Under the pieces are notes generated by a model that saw only the letters and a list, made by a program, of their open reading frames with translations, had not been told where the DNA came from and did not search any database. Positions 52,190 through 61,697 of a stretch of 64,000 nucleotides of DNA are shown piece by piece (the first letter of the stretch is position 1; each line of letters begins with the position of its first letter). The stretch covers positions 1,612,001-1,676,000 of the forward strand of contig CALNYT010000002.1 in the NCBI GenBank assembly GCA_942490885.1. The letters are read 5' to 3'. The stretch comes from Oceanirhabdus sp942490885. Its GTDB lineage: Bacteria; Bacillota; Clostridia; Clostridiales; Clostridiaceae. Position numbers and translations under genes: made by a program.

Positions 52190-54223
52190 TTGAAATCAGC
52201 AGTTAATGAAAAGAGAGGGCAGGATCGAGAAAATTTCAAAGAGAATTATAAAATAAGAAAAAAGAAAAAAGAACTAACGAGAATCAAGCAGCATTGGAGG
52301 TATTATACTATATATTTAGTGTTTGCAGGATTGATTTTTTTAATAAGTTTTAATACATTTGGACTAATGATTTTGGACAAGCAGGATATTTCTGAAAAAA
52401 AGTTACATCATGGTGTTCGTAATAAAACAATAGTGGCAGATAGAGGGGAAATATATGATAGGAATGGTAAAAAAATAGCAGCTAACTATAAGGTATATAG
52501 ATTGGAAGTAGATATGAGAACCTTGAAAAAGGGAGCAGATTCAAAAAAAATAAATTTAAAAGAATTAATATATACAATGGCAGATATACTTGAGATGGAC
52601 AAAGAAGAACTTTATAAGAAGCTTACAAAGGAAAATGAGGATGGAGAACTTACACAGGGTACTATAATAAAAGGAAAAGTAGAAGAAGATAAGGTAGAAA
52701 AAATTAAGGCTCTTATGAAGAATGATGAGCTTTATGGAATGCTGTTTTTTGACGACAACAAGAGATTTTACGGGTATGATTCATTAGCATCACAGACAAT
52801 TGGACATGTTAATCCTCAAGGAAATGGATTGAACGGAGTAGAGTTATATTATAATAATATTCTTAAAGGAGTTAATGGAGTTAAATTATATAATATTGAC
52901 AAGAATGGATATCTATTACCTACTGAAGAGGTAATAGAAACACAAGCTGTTAAAGGGCATGATGTTATCATGACTATTGATACGGTGCTTCAGAACATAA
53001 TAGAGAAGATAGCACAAGATTCATTAATTGAAAATAAAGCTAAGAGAATAAGTATAATGGTTATGGATCCTAAAACAGGTGAGATTCTTGCGCTTGCTAA
53101 TAAGCCTGATTACAACCTAAATGATTCTATGCCTTATGATGATTTTGAGGAGAATATGGAGTTATGGAAAAATAGAGCAGTTAATGATGCCTTTGAACCA
53201 GGGTCTATATTCAAACCATTTACAACTTATGGAGGATTAAAAGAAGGGGTTGTAAATCAATCAGAGACAATGGATACAAATGGATATGTTGATGTAGCGG
53301 GGACTCGTATATGGAACTGGGACAAGGCGGGACATAAGAACCAAACACTTGAAAAGGCACTAATAATGTCCAGTAACTCCTTCTTTATTGAAATCGCACA
53401 GCGACTTGGAAAAGAAAAGATGATGGAATATATTGAATTATTTGGATTTGGAAAACCAGTAGGAGTTGATCTTCCTGGAGAGAATTCAGGTATAATTAAG
53501 AGTCTTGATACAATGGGACCAGTTGATTTAGCCAGTATATCGTTTGGACAAGCAAATACAGTTACCATGGTTCAATATATGAGAGCATTTAATTCGCTTG
53601 TAAATGGGGGATATATGATAACACCTCATGTGGTTAAAGAAATAAAGAATGATAATACCTTGGTAAAGCCAGAAGTGGAAAAAGTAGAGGAAGGACCAGT
53701 ATTAGACCCTAATGTATGTAGGAAAATTACAGATATGCTGGAGAGTGTCATTAGTAACAATCCAAATGCATTTATAGAAGGGTATCATATAGCAGGTAAA
53801 ACAGGTACTGCTCAGAAACCTGACTATGAAAAAGGTGGTTATAAAGAAGGTGCATATATATCCTCATTGGCAGCAGCGGCACCAGCTGATAATCCTCAAA
53901 TATCCGTAATGATTTCTGTGGACGAACCTGGGGGAGATTATTATTACGCTGGTACGATAATAGCACCAATTGCAAAAAGGGTTTTCCTTGAGACATTTAA
54001 CTATCTATCAATAACAAATGATGAGATAATGAACGTGGTAGTAAATACTCTTACATTACCAAGTTTAGAAAGCGAAACAACAGAGAATGCAATAAAAATC
54101 CTGGTGGAGAATGGATTGAATTATGAGCAAATAGGAAATGGAAAATATGTATCACATACTTTACCGGAAAAAGGGACATTGGTAGAAAAGGGTAGAGTTG
54201 TTAAGGTATACACTTTTGACTAG
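52190..54223 (+). CDS. SpoVD/FtsI-type class B penicillin-binding protein with C-terminal PASTA domain, 677 aa
   Basis: TTG 52190 follows GAGGTGAT; no ATG is well placed. A basic cytoplasmic N terminus and one membrane helix (about 40-60) are followed by the PBP dimerisation domain (RGEIYDRNGKKIAANYKVY). The transpeptidase domain has PGSIFKPFT (Ser-x-x-Lys, about residue 342), MSSNSFF (Ser-x-Asn) and AGKTGTAQKP (Lys-Thr-Gly). A PASTA domain occupies the last 65 residues (LPSLESETTENAIKILVENG). It cross-links peptidoglycan. SpoVD (spore cortex) and FtsI (septum) are both possible: it lies outside the dcw cluster, so the exact role is open. Confidence 0.9.
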   Translation: MKSAVNEKRGQDRENFKENYKIRKKKKELTRIKQHWRYYTIYLVFAGLIFLISFNTFGLMILDKQDISEKKLHHGVRNKTIVADRGEIYDRNGKKIAANYKVYRLEVDMRTLKKGADSKKINLKELIYTMADILEMDKEELYKKLTKENEDGELTQGTIIKGKVEEDKVEKIKALMKNDELYGMLFFDDNKRFYGYDSLASQTIGHVNPQGNGLNGVELYYNNILKGVNGVKLYNIDKNGYLLPTEEVIETQAVKGHDVIMTIDTVLQNIIEKIAQDSLIENKAKRISIMVMDPKTGEILALANKPDYNLNDSMPYDDFEENMELWKNRAVNDAFEPGSIFKPFTTYGGLKEGVVNQSETMDTNGYVDVAGTRIWNWDKAGHKNQTLEKALIMSSNSFFIEIAQRLGKEKMMEYIELFGFGKPVGVDLPGENSGIIKSLDTMGPVDLASISFGQANTVTMVQYMRAFNSLVNGGYMITPHVVKEIKNDNTLVKPEVEKVEEGPVLDPNVCRKITDMLESVISNNPNAFIEGYHIAGKTGTAQKPDYEKGGYKEGAYISSLAAAAPADNPQISVMISVDEPGGDYYYAGTIIAPIAKRVFLETFNYLSITNDEIMNVVVNTLTLPSLESETTENAIKILVENGLNYEQIGNGKYVSHTLPEKGTLVEKGRVVKVYTFD

Positions 54224-54238
54224 AAATATTATTAATAG

Positions 54239-54267
54239 TTTACTTCAATATATGAAGAGTATATAAT
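54239..54267 (+). promoter_or_regulatory. Promoter of glsA
   Basis: TTTACT (54239-54244), 17-bp spacer, TATAAT (54262-54267). Confidence 0.75.
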
Positions 54268-54354
54268 ATAGTTGAATTTAGAAGAGGGTAGGAATAAGTA
54301 AGCGGAAGAACTTATTATTAAAGTGGTAATTTTTATTAAAGGTGGGAAAGACAT

Positions 54355-55272
54355 ATGAAGAGGATTCTAGAGAAAGTAATCAATGATAACAGAATGTGGG
54401 TTAAAGATGGAGAATTGGCATCGTACATACCGGAACTTTTAAACGCTGATAAGGAAGCACTTGGTATATGCGTTACAACTTTAGATGGAGAAGAGTTTTT
54501 TGCTGGAGATCACAATACAAAGTTTACAATACAGAGTATATCAAAGGTTATAACTCTTATGTTAGCTATTCATGATAATGGAAAAGATTATGTATTCTCA
54601 AGAATTGGAATGGAACCTACGGAATCAGCATTCAATTCTATAACAAATCTTGAGAGTAATGAATTAAAAAAGCCATTAAATCCAATGATAAATGCTGGGG
54701 CAATAGCAGTTGTAAGCATGGTTGATGGTGAAAATAAAGAGGAAAAATTCAATAGAATACTTCGTTTTGCAATGAAGATAACAGGTAACGATTCACTTTC
54801 AATTAATGAGCAAGTATATCTTTCAGAAAAAGCCACAGGTGATAGAAATAGAGCATTGGCATATTTCATGAAGAGTATGAATATCGTTGAAGGTGATGTT
54901 GAGGATATTCTTGATGTATATTTTAAGCAGTGTTCAATAGAGATAAATTGTAGGGATATTGCCAGAATAGGGGCCATGCTTGCAAATGATGGAGTATTAC
55001 CTTGGAATAATCAGAGAGTTCTTTCAAGGGAAGTAACGAGAATAATGAAAACAATAATGGTAACTTGTGGAATGTATGATGGATCAGGAAACTTTGCTGT
55101 TCATATAGGGATACCTGCTAAAAGTGGTGTTGGTGGCGGAATTATGGCTGCAGTACCAAGACGAATGGGTATAGGAGTATTTGGTCCAGCATTAGATGGG
55201 AAAGGTAATAGTATAGGTGGAATTAAAGTGCTTGAAGAACTGTCAAGGGAATTGGATTTGAGCATATTCTAA
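54355..55272 (+). CDS. glsA: Glutaminase A, 305 aa
   Basis: ATG 54355 follows AAAGGTGGGAA. The serine-dependent beta-lactamase-like glutaminase motifs are present: FTIQSISKVITLMLA (Ser-x-x-Lys catalytic pair), KPLNPMINAGAI, SEKATGDRNRALAY, and MYDGSGNFAVHIGIPAKSGVGGGI. Length is the usual 300-310. It releases ammonia from glutamine. In some bacteria the activity protects from acid; here no such context exists. Monocistronic between a good promoter and a terminator. Confidence 0.95.
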   Translation: MKRILEKVINDNRMWVKDGELASYIPELLNADKEALGICVTTLDGEEFFAGDHNTKFTIQSISKVITLMLAIHDNGKDYVFSRIGMEPTESAFNSITNLESNELKKPLNPMINAGAIAVVSMVDGENKEEKFNRILRFAMKITGNDSLSINEQVYLSEKATGDRNRALAYFMKSMNIVEGDVEDILDVYFKQCSIEINCRDIARIGAMLANDGVLPWNNQRVLSREVTRIMKTIMVTCGMYDGSGNFAVHIGIPAKSGVGGGIMAAVPRRMGIGVFGPALDGKGNSIGGIKVLEELSRELDLSIF

Positions 55273-55306
55273 AAGAAAAGCGAATTGAGAATTCTCAATT
55301 TGTTTT

Positions 55307-55335
55307 AAAAGCACGCTCTGCGTGCTTTATTTTTT
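55307..55335 (+). terminator. Terminator of glsA
   Basis: AAAGCACGC, 3-nt loop, GCGTGCTTT, then ATTTTTTG. Just upstream lies a separate palindrome AATTGAGAATTCTCAATT (about 55283-55300). Confidence 0.88.
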
Positions 55336-55336
55336 G

Positions 55337-55345
55337 TGATATAAT
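55337..55345 (+). promoter_or_regulatory. Extended -10 of polA operon
   Basis: TGATATAAT at 55337-55345, about 30 bp before the polA start; no clear -35. Confidence 0.5.
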
Positions 55346-55375
55346 ATATATAACTTTTATAAAAGGAGAAAATAA

Positions 55376-57988
55376 ATGGAAAAAATAGTAATACTGGACT
55401 GTAATAGTCTTATGTACAGGGCATTTTACGGTTTGCCACCGTTAACAAACTCAGAAGGGTTAACTACAAATGCAATATACGGAATATCCACTATGCTATT
55501 TAAAATTCAAGAGGATTTTAACCCTAAATATATAGCAGCTGCCTTTGATAGGAAAGCACCTACTTTTAGACATGTAGAATATAAAGAATATAAAGCAGGA
55601 AGAAAGAAAATGCCGCAAGAGTTAGCAGAGCAGATTCCTTACATAAAAGAGTTACTTCAGAACTTTGGAGCAGCAAAATTTGAAATTGATGGATTCGAGG
55701 CCGACGATATAATTGGTACAATTGCTAGAAAAGCTGAAAGTGAAGGAAAAGAAGTATTTATAGTAACAGGTGATAAGGATGCACTTCAACTTGCAACTGA
55801 TAACATTAAAGTTGTAATAAACAAAAAAGGGATGACACAGGTTGAGGTATATGATAGAGATAGATTAATTGAAGAGATGGGTGTGACACCTACAGAATTT
55901 ATTGATGTAAAAGGCTTGATGGGAGATAAATCAGATAATATACCTGGAGTTCCTGGTGTAGGAGATAAAACTGCTTTTAAACTTATAAAAGAATATCATA
56001 CTGTAGAGAATCTTTTGGAGAATCTTGATAAGGTAAAAGGAAAAAAACTAAACGAGAATCTTACTAATTATGCTGAACAGGCAATATTTAGTAAAAAATT
56101 AGCTACAATAAACACAGAAGTACCTATAGGATTTACAATGGATGAGATGGACTATGAGAAGAATAGAGATGCATCTAAATTAAGAGAAATGTTTTATAAA
56201 TTCCAATTCAAGAGTCTCATAAGTAAGATTGGAAATGAACCAATTCAGAGTGAAGAGATAACTGTTGGAGCTGCAGTTGTCGACACGATAGAGGGATTGA
56301 AAAAGATAACAGCATCCTTAGAGAAAGAGGATACAATATACATTTTACATAGATTAGAGAATGTTAATAAATTTACAGAACTTGAATTAGTTGAATTCTA
56401 TGTGAACAACGGAAAGACGATATACCATGTGGATATCAAAAAGATTTTTGAAGATTATAGAGAAGAAGCAGTTAAAGAATTGAAGAAGATTTTTTCAAAT
56501 GAACTAAATGTTGTTGGACATGAGGTTAAAAATTTGTATACAGCATTGAGAAAGATTGGTATAGATGATTTCCTATTTTCATTTGATTGTGAGATTGCAG
56601 CATACCTTATTGATCCAGGAAAGAAAGGATATTCTCTTGAAAGTTTAATTGAAGGGCATTTGCATAGAGGGATTAATGGAGATAATAAAGATATTGAACT
56701 TATACACTATATTCCAGAGATGTATACTTTGCTAAAAGATAAATCAAAAGAATTAGATATTCATAAATTACTTTATGAAATCGAAATACCTCTTACAAAG
56801 GTTATTTCAGATATGGAATATGAAGGATTTAGAGTTGATAATGAGATGTTAAAAAGTCTTGGAGAAAAATTCAATAATGAAATTACTAAAACAGAAAGTG
56901 AAATATATGATCTTTGTGGAGAAGAATTTAATATAAAATCACCAAAACAGCTAGGTAAAATATTATTTGAAAAACTTGATTTACCAGCAATTAAGAAGAC
57001 AAAAACAGGATACTCAACTAATGCTGAGGTTCTTGAAGAACTTCAAGATAAGCATCCCGTTATAGAGAAGATATTATTCTATAGACAGATAACTAAACTT
57101 AATTCCACTTATGTTGAAGGGTTACAGAGTGTTATAGATGAAGATAGTAAAATACATACTTCATTTAATCAAACTGTGACAACTACTGGAAGATTAACAA
57201 GTACTGAACCTAATCTTCAAAATATACCTGTTAAGTATGAAATGGGTAGAGAAATAAGAAAAGTATTCATTCCAGAGGAAAATAGTATAATACTATCAGC
57301 GGACTATTCACAGATAGAGCTTAGAGTGCTTGCTCATATATCAGATGATGAGACTCTCATAGATTCTTTCAAGAGTGAAGAAGATATTCATAAAAGAACT
57401 GCTTCAGAAGTGTTTGGAATTCCTATGGATGAGGTAACATCACTAATGAGAAGTAATGCAAAGGCTGTAAACTTCGGGATTGTATATGGGATTGGAGATT
57501 TTAGTTTGGCTAAGGATCTTAATATTTCTAGAAAAGAAGCTAAAACTTATATAGATGCATATCTCAGCAGATACCCTAAAGTTAAGGAATATCTTGATAG
57601 AATAATTGTAGAGGCAAAACAGAATGGCGAAGTTAGAACAATGTTGAATAGAAGAAGGTTTATTCCAGAGATTACTTCATCAAAGAAAATGATGATTGCA
57701 TTTGGGGAGAGACTTGCTATGAATACGCCAATTCAAGGAAGTGCGGCTGATATAATTAAGATGGCTATGGTTAATGTTTGGAGAACAATTAAAGAGAAAA
57801 AACTAAAATCTAAAGTTATCTTACAGGTTCACGATGAATTGTTGCTTAATGTGGTTAAAGGAGAAGAACAGGAAATTATTAATATTCTTCAAAATGAAAT
57901 GAGAGCACATGTGGAAAAAGATATAGAATTTAAAGTTCCAATGGTTATTGATATAAATGAAGGGACATCATGGTACGAAGCAAAATAA
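55376..57988 (+). CDS. polA: DNA polymerase I, 870 aa
   Basis: ATG 55376 follows AAAAGGAGA. N-terminal 5'-3' exonuclease domain (about 1-290): DCNSLMYRAFYGLP, AAFDRKAPTFRH, GFEADDIIGTIA and GLMGDKSDNIPGVPGVGDKT. The central 3'-5' exonuclease-like domain (about 300-470) lacks the D-x-E signature, as in most Firmicutes, so proofreading is probably absent. Polymerase domain: motif A ADYSQIELRVLAHI, motif B RSNAKAVNFGIVYGI and motif C QVHDELLL. It fills gaps and removes primers. Starts an operon with coaE and an slt gene, 49 bp apart. Confidence 0.97.
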   Translation: MEKIVILDCNSLMYRAFYGLPPLTNSEGLTTNAIYGISTMLFKIQEDFNPKYIAAAFDRKAPTFRHVEYKEYKAGRKKMPQELAEQIPYIKELLQNFGAAKFEIDGFEADDIIGTIARKAESEGKEVFIVTGDKDALQLATDNIKVVINKKGMTQVEVYDRDRLIEEMGVTPTEFIDVKGLMGDKSDNIPGVPGVGDKTAFKLIKEYHTVENLLENLDKVKGKKLNENLTNYAEQAIFSKKLATINTEVPIGFTMDEMDYEKNRDASKLREMFYKFQFKSLISKIGNEPIQSEEITVGAAVVDTIEGLKKITASLEKEDTIYILHRLENVNKFTELELVEFYVNNGKTIYHVDIKKIFEDYREEAVKELKKIFSNELNVVGHEVKNLYTALRKIGIDDFLFSFDCEIAAYLIDPGKKGYSLESLIEGHLHRGINGDNKDIELIHYIPEMYTLLKDKSKELDIHKLLYEIEIPLTKVISDMEYEGFRVDNEMLKSLGEKFNNEITKTESEIYDLCGEEFNIKSPKQLGKILFEKLDLPAIKKTKTGYSTNAEVLEELQDKHPVIEKILFYRQITKLNSTYVEGLQSVIDEDSKIHTSFNQTVTTTGRLTSTEPNLQNIPVKYEMGREIRKVFIPEENSIILSADYSQIELRVLAHISDDETLIDSFKSEEDIHKRTASEVFGIPMDEVTSLMRSNAKAVNFGIVYGIGDFSLAKDLNISRKEAKTYIDAYLSRYPKVKEYLDRIIVEAKQNGEVRTMLNRRRFIPEITSSKKMMIAFGERLAMNTPIQGSAADIIKMAMVNVWRTIKEKKLKSKVILQVHDELLLNVVKGEEQEIINILQNEMRAHVEKDIEFKVPMVIDINEGTSWYEAK

Positions 57989-58037
57989 GTCAGTGTAGGA
58001 TGTACTGCAGTAAATATATTATGAGGTGAGTTCTAAA

Positions 58038-58673
58038 ATGATTAAAGTTGGACTGACTGGGGGAATTGGAAGTGGTAAGAGTACCATTTCTAATTTCTTA
58101 AAACAAATAGGAATAAAAGTTGTAGATGCGGATAAAATTTCAAGAGAAGTTCTAAGTATATATCCTGAAATAGAAGAAAAAATCAGAATTGAATTCGGCG
58201 AAAAGATATTTCATCAAGATGGAAGTCTTAACAGAAAATTGCTTGGAAATATAATTTTTCAGGATACTGAAAAGAAGCAGTCTTTTGAGAATATAATTAT
58301 TCCATATATCATAAAAGAAATAAGAGAGCGAATTGATTCATTAGAGAAAAATAAAGAAAAGATCATTGTTTTGGATGCACCAACATTGATGGAAAATAAA
58401 CTTAATGAAGAAATGGATTATAACATAACTGTATGGGTGGATAGAGAAACACAGATAGAGAGAGTCGTGGGGAGAGATGAGAGTTCTGTTGAAGAGGTTA
58501 TTTCAAGAATTAATTCTCAGATGTCTCTTGATGAGAAAAAAGCGCTTAGTGATTTTATAATTGATAATAGAGGTACTGTTGAAGAGACACTTCAACAGGT
58601 GAAAAAAGTATTGAAAGTTATTGGTTTTCGTATACCTAAAGAAATGGGGAAGAAAGAGAGTGAAAAAAGTTAG
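58038..58673 (+). CDS. coaE: Dephospho-CoA kinase, 211 aa
   Basis: ATG 58038 lies nine bases after GAGGTGA; the GTG at 58026 is inside that site. P-loop GLTGGIGSGKSTISNF at the N terminus; VVDADKISREV and the lid/helical parts with VLDAPTLMENKL and ITVWVDRETQIERVVGRDESS follow the CoaE pattern. It phosphorylates dephospho-CoA, the last step of CoA synthesis. Length is typical. The order polA-coaE-slt is a familiar one in clostridia. Confidence 0.95.
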   Translation: MIKVGLTGGIGSGKSTISNFLKQIGIKVVDADKISREVLSIYPEIEEKIRIEFGEKIFHQDGSLNRKLLGNIIFQDTEKKQSFENIIIPYIIKEIRERIDSLEKNKEKIIVLDAPTLMENKLNEEMDYNITVWVDRETQIERVVGRDESSVEEVISRINSQMSLDEKKALSDFIIDNRGTVEETLQQVKKVLKVIGFRIPKEMGKKESEKS

Positions 58674-59205
58674 AGGTATTTTCTTATTATTGTTGTTTTC
58701 TTTAATCGCAATTTGTGTTTTTCATAAAGAAATATTATCAATATATTATCCCGTAAAGTTTCAAGAGCATGTAGAAGTATTTTCAGAGGAACATGATTTG
58801 GATAAATATATTGTATATTCAATTATAAAAAATGAAAGTGATTTTAATGAAAAGGCAGAGTCAAATAGAGGGGCTAAAGGACTTATGCAGATAATGCCGT
58901 CAACAGCTGCGTGGATAGAGAGTGTAAAGAATTTTGGATATTTAAAAGAAAATCAATTATATGATGCTGAGTTGAATATAAGGATGGGATGTTGGTATAT
59001 TTCAAATTTGATGGAAGAATTTCATGATACAGAAAAAGCTGTGGCAGCCTATAATGCAGGAAGAGGCAATGTTGCAAAATGGTTATCTAATGATGAATTT
59101 ACAAGAGATAATAAGTTGATTTTTATTCCATTCAAAGAAACGGATATATATCTTAAGCGTGTAATGTTTTCATATAAGATGTATAAGTATATTTATGGCT
59201 CTTAA
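58660..59205 (+). CDS. Lytic transglycosylase (SLT domain), 181 aa
   Basis: GTG 58660 is preferred and overlaps the coaE stop by 14 bases, with GGGGAAG upstream; the longer frame from 58621 would have no site. A membrane helix (about residues 5-22) anchors it. The SLT domain has the catalytic Glu in YSIIKNESDFNEKAESNRGAKG (E near residue 63), LMQIMPSTAAWI, and AVAAYNAGRGNVAKWL. It cuts glycan strands of peptidoglycan. Length is usual for the short clostridial type. Confidence 0.92.
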   Translation: MKKVRGIFLLLLFSLIAICVFHKEILSIYYPVKFQEHVEVFSEEHDLDKYIVYSIIKNESDFNEKAESNRGAKGLMQIMPSTAAWIESVKNFGYLKENQLYDAELNIRMGCWYISNLMEEFHDTEKAVAAYNAGRGNVAKWLSNDEFTRDNKLIFIPFKETDIYLKRVMFSYKMYKYIYGS

Positions 59206-59324
59206 GGAATCTTTTGCATGGTATTTATTTGAAATATCTAATAAAGATTTTTATCTAAAATTCTAAAATGTGATTGACAAAAATATATAATTTGATAGAA
59301 TATAGAGGTAGCCAAAATATACAA

Positions 59325-59410
59325 GCAGGTGTGGCGGAATGGCAGACGCGCTATCTTGAGGGGGTAGTGGACAAATGTCCGTATGGGTTCAAGTCCCATC
59401 ATCTGCACCA
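59325..59410 (+). tRNA. tRNA-Leu (anticodon GAG)
   Basis: Acceptor GCAGGTG / CATCTGC with encoded ACCA. The anticodon stem CTATC/GGTAG holds the loop TTGAGGG, giving anticodon GAG. The long variable arm (TGGACAAATGTCCG) is that of leucine tRNAs. The T loop is GGTTCAAGTCC. Confidence 0.96.
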
Positions 59411-59460
59411 AATAAAAAAACTCACTGAAAATTTCAGTGAGTTTTTTTATTTGGTGCAGA
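59402..59460. terminator. 59-nt perfect palindrome: tRNA terminator that also copies the tRNA 3' end
   Basis: 29-bp arms (59402-59430 and 59432-59460) surround a single central A. The inner part CTCACTGAAA / TTTCAGTGAG with T7/A7 tails is a two-way terminator. The outer part repeats TCTGCACCA of the tRNA in inverted form. Its right half encodes the last codons and stop of the GltD-like gene. Confidence 0.9.
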
Positions 59461-60705
59461 GTTGAGAACGATGGATGTTTCTTCTTTCATGTATTCGTGC
59501 ATTGCTTCAGCAACTTTTTTTGAGTAGTGTACAGCTTCAACAACAGTACGTGCTCCGGTTACAACATCACCAGATGCAAAGATTCCTTCTCTTGTTGTTC
59601 TTCCGCAATCATCAGTAATAACTAGACCAAGAGAGTTAATTTCGATACCTCTTGAGGTAGAGACAATATTTGCTTTAGGACCTTGGCTAATAGCTATAAT
59701 TATAGAATCACAAGGAAACAGTTTTTTTGTATCATCAGTGATAAATTTGATTTCGTCATTATCTTCAACTTTCTTTGTTTCAACATAGATAACTCCTTCA
59801 GGTGTGAATTCTATAGGGGTTTTAAATGTTTCGAAGTGAACACCATCAATTTTAGCATACTCAATTTCATATTCTCTAGCAGACATATCTTCTATACCTT
59901 TTCTGTATAATATGGAAACAGTTTTAGCTCCATTTCTAAGAGCAGTTCTCCCTACATCCATGGCAACGTTTCCAGCACCTACAACACAGACATTATCACC
60001 AAGTTCGTATGCGGATGGTCCTTTTAGGTAGTCTATAGCAAAATGTACATTTCCAAGAGTCTCACCTTTAATACCCAACTTTTTAGGTTTCCACACGCCA
60101 GTGCCTATAAATATAGAATCGTAACCATCGCTGAACATATCATCAATAGTTATAACAGGGCCAACAAGCGTATTGGGTCTTATTTTTACTCCAAGGTCAA
60201 GGAGTTGCTGTTTTAAAGTTTCTAATATTCTTTTTGGCAATCTAAATTCAGGAATGCCATACTGAAGAACTCCTCCAATTTTATCATGAGCTTCAAAAAT
60301 TGTTACATCATAACCCTTTAAAGCTAATATAAAGGCGATAGTAATCCCAGAAGGGCCGGAGCCGATTATACCAATCCTACCAGGGAGTTTTTTCTCAGCA
60401 GCAAGATCAGCAATACTTAGTCTATACTCAGAAATATAATTTTCAATAGAGCTTATTTGTACAGGTGATGATTTTATACCTAAGATACAGTTGCCTTCGC
60501 ATTGATGTTCATGTGGACATACTAAAGAGCACACAATAGATAGTGGATTGTTTTTAAATAATTTCTCCCCAGCTTCAGAAATATTACCCTCTAAAAGAAG
60601 TTTAATTACCTCCGGTATTGGAGTTGCTATAGGGCAACCTTTTACGCAACGTGGATTTTTGCATTGTAAACATCTTTTAGCTTCTTCTATAATATGTTTT
60701 CCCAT
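59434..60705 (-). CDS. GltD-like NAD(P)-dependent oxidoreductase, 423 aa
   Basis: ATG 60705 follows AAAGGAGTTAG. N-terminal double [4Fe-4S] region: CLQCKNPRCVKGCPI (about 12-26) and CSLVCPHEHQCEGNC. FAD-binding GIIGSGPSGITIAFILA (about 112-128) and a second Rossmann motif for NAD(P)H, CVVGAGNVAMDVGRTAL, then GIFASGDVVTGARTVVEA. This is the small-subunit fold of glutamate synthase (also seen in NfnB and dihydropyrimidine dehydrogenase). No GltB-like large subunit is near, so the partner is unknown. The last 13 codons lie in a repeat-like sequence and the tRNA palindrome. Confidence 0.88.
   Translation of the reverse strand: MGKHIIEEAKRCLQCKNPRCVKGCPIATPIPEVIKLLLEGNISEAGEKLFKNNPLSIVCSLVCPHEHQCEGNCILGIKSSPVQISSIENYISEYRLSIADLAAEKKLPGRIGIIGSGPSGITIAFILALKGYDVTIFEAHDKIGGVLQYGIPEFRLPKRILETLKQQLLDLGVKIRPNTLVGPVITIDDMFSDGYDSIFIGTGVWKPKKLGIKGETLGNVHFAIDYLKGPSAYELGDNVCVVGAGNVAMDVGRTALRNGAKTVSILYRKGIEDMSAREYEIEYAKIDGVHFETFKTPIEFTPEGVIYVETKKVEDNDEIKFITDDTKKLFPCDSIIIAISQGPKANIVSTSRGIEINSLGLVITDDCGRTTREGIFASGDVVTGARTVVEAVHYSKKVAEAMHEYMKEETSIVLNSAPNKKTH
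59460..59482. repeat. Repeat family A fragment within the 3' end of the GltD-like gene
   Basis: GTTGAGAACGATGGATGTTTC agrees with the copy near 63094 (GTTGAGAACGTAGGATGTTT) but is read here as coding sequence on the minus strand. Confidence 0.5.
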
Positions 60706-61005
60706 GTCGACTAACTCCTTTCAATATAGATTTATTATTTTGAAATTTGTTCAATCAGAAAAATTCAAAAATAACGTATCTCTATATATTTTTAGCAAAG
60801 TCAGTATTATTTATTATAGGCTATAGGGCACATTATTATTGCATGATAGTATAAGTAAAGGGGATTAAAAAATCAACAGATAAATATTGTGATAAATTAT
60901 AATATTAATTTATAAAATAAAAATTCTATAGATAACACATATAATGCACCTATTGTTCATAATTATTAATAAAGAAAACATACAAGATATTGGAGGTTTA
61001 TGTTA

Positions 61006-61545
61006 ATGAACAATAGATTCGGTAATGACTCACCACCAGTTGAGATGAATAACAATACTTATAATATGGTATCTTTACAACCTAGTATTGAAGTTGATGA
61101 TATGAGATTCAGAACAATTGGTGGAGGACCAGCAGGAATAGGGTATGGATATGGTGGATTAGGGTTAGGTGGTTTAGGACCATACACAGGAGTGATTCCA
61201 GGCATAGCGTACCAAGGGGGAGCATATGGGCTTTCTAATCCATACTATAATACAGGTGATTCTGGATTATTAGGTATGCCATCTAATATAAATTTGCCGA
61301 GTGATGGTATGGAATTACAAAGTGGATTTGGTTTTTCACAATATGATGATGTGGATGATGACAGGGATAAATATGAAGAAGACTATGATTATAATGATGT
61401 TAGGCTTATACTCATGAAAATACAGAGATATAATCCAGGCATATTTAAGGCTCTTATGCGAACAGGAATGCCTTATTATGAAGTAAGAAGGATTATTAGG
61501 AAGATTATAAGATTAACTATGCTTTACATGAAAGATGATGATTAG
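61006..61545 (+). CDS. Gly/Tyr-rich protein with acidic and basic C-terminal parts, 179 aa
   Basis: ATG 61006 is nine bases after GGAGG; the ATG at 61000 is too close to the site. Residues about 40-80 are a Gly/Tyr/Leu-rich flexible stretch (GYGYGGLGLGGLGPY), followed by an Asp/Glu/Tyr-rich stretch (YDDVDDDRDKYEEDYDY) and a basic helical tail (MKIQRYNPGIFKALMRTGMPYYEVRRIIRKIIRL). The make-up recalls spore coat or exosporium proteins, which is inference. There is no signal peptide. The 300 bp upstream (60706-61005) hold no gene I can see. Confidence 0.7.
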   Translation: MNNRFGNDSPPVEMNNNTYNMVSLQPSIEVDDMRFRTIGGGPAGIGYGYGGLGLGGLGPYTGVIPGIAYQGGAYGLSNPYYNTGDSGLLGMPSNINLPSDGMELQSGFGFSQYDDVDDDRDKYEEDYDYNDVRLILMKIQRYNPGIFKALMRTGMPYYEVRRIIRKIIRLTMLYMKDDD

Positions 61546-61570
61546 ATTCTTTTAAATATAGTTCATAATG

Positions 61571-61612
61571 ATGTTGTGGAGAGTGGAGAATTATTAAAAA
61601 ATTCTCCACCAA
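61571..61612. repeat. Repeat family A fragment / terminator hairpin
   Basis: GTTGTGGAGAGTGGAGAATT followed by AATTCTCCAC forms a GTGGAGAATT / AATTCTCCAC stem and is followed by a T-rich tail (ATTTTTAATTCTTTTT). It ends the transcript of the Gly/Tyr-rich gene. Confidence 0.65.
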
Positions 61613-61697
61613 ACATTTTTAATTCTTTTTGTATTTGACAAGGAAAATTTTAAATTTTGTAGAATATATTAAGAATATATTAAGTCGAGGTGAAATT

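Noticed and set aside
59274..59465. 63-codon open frame
   Set aside because: It is a translation of tRNA-Leu(GAG) and its terminator.
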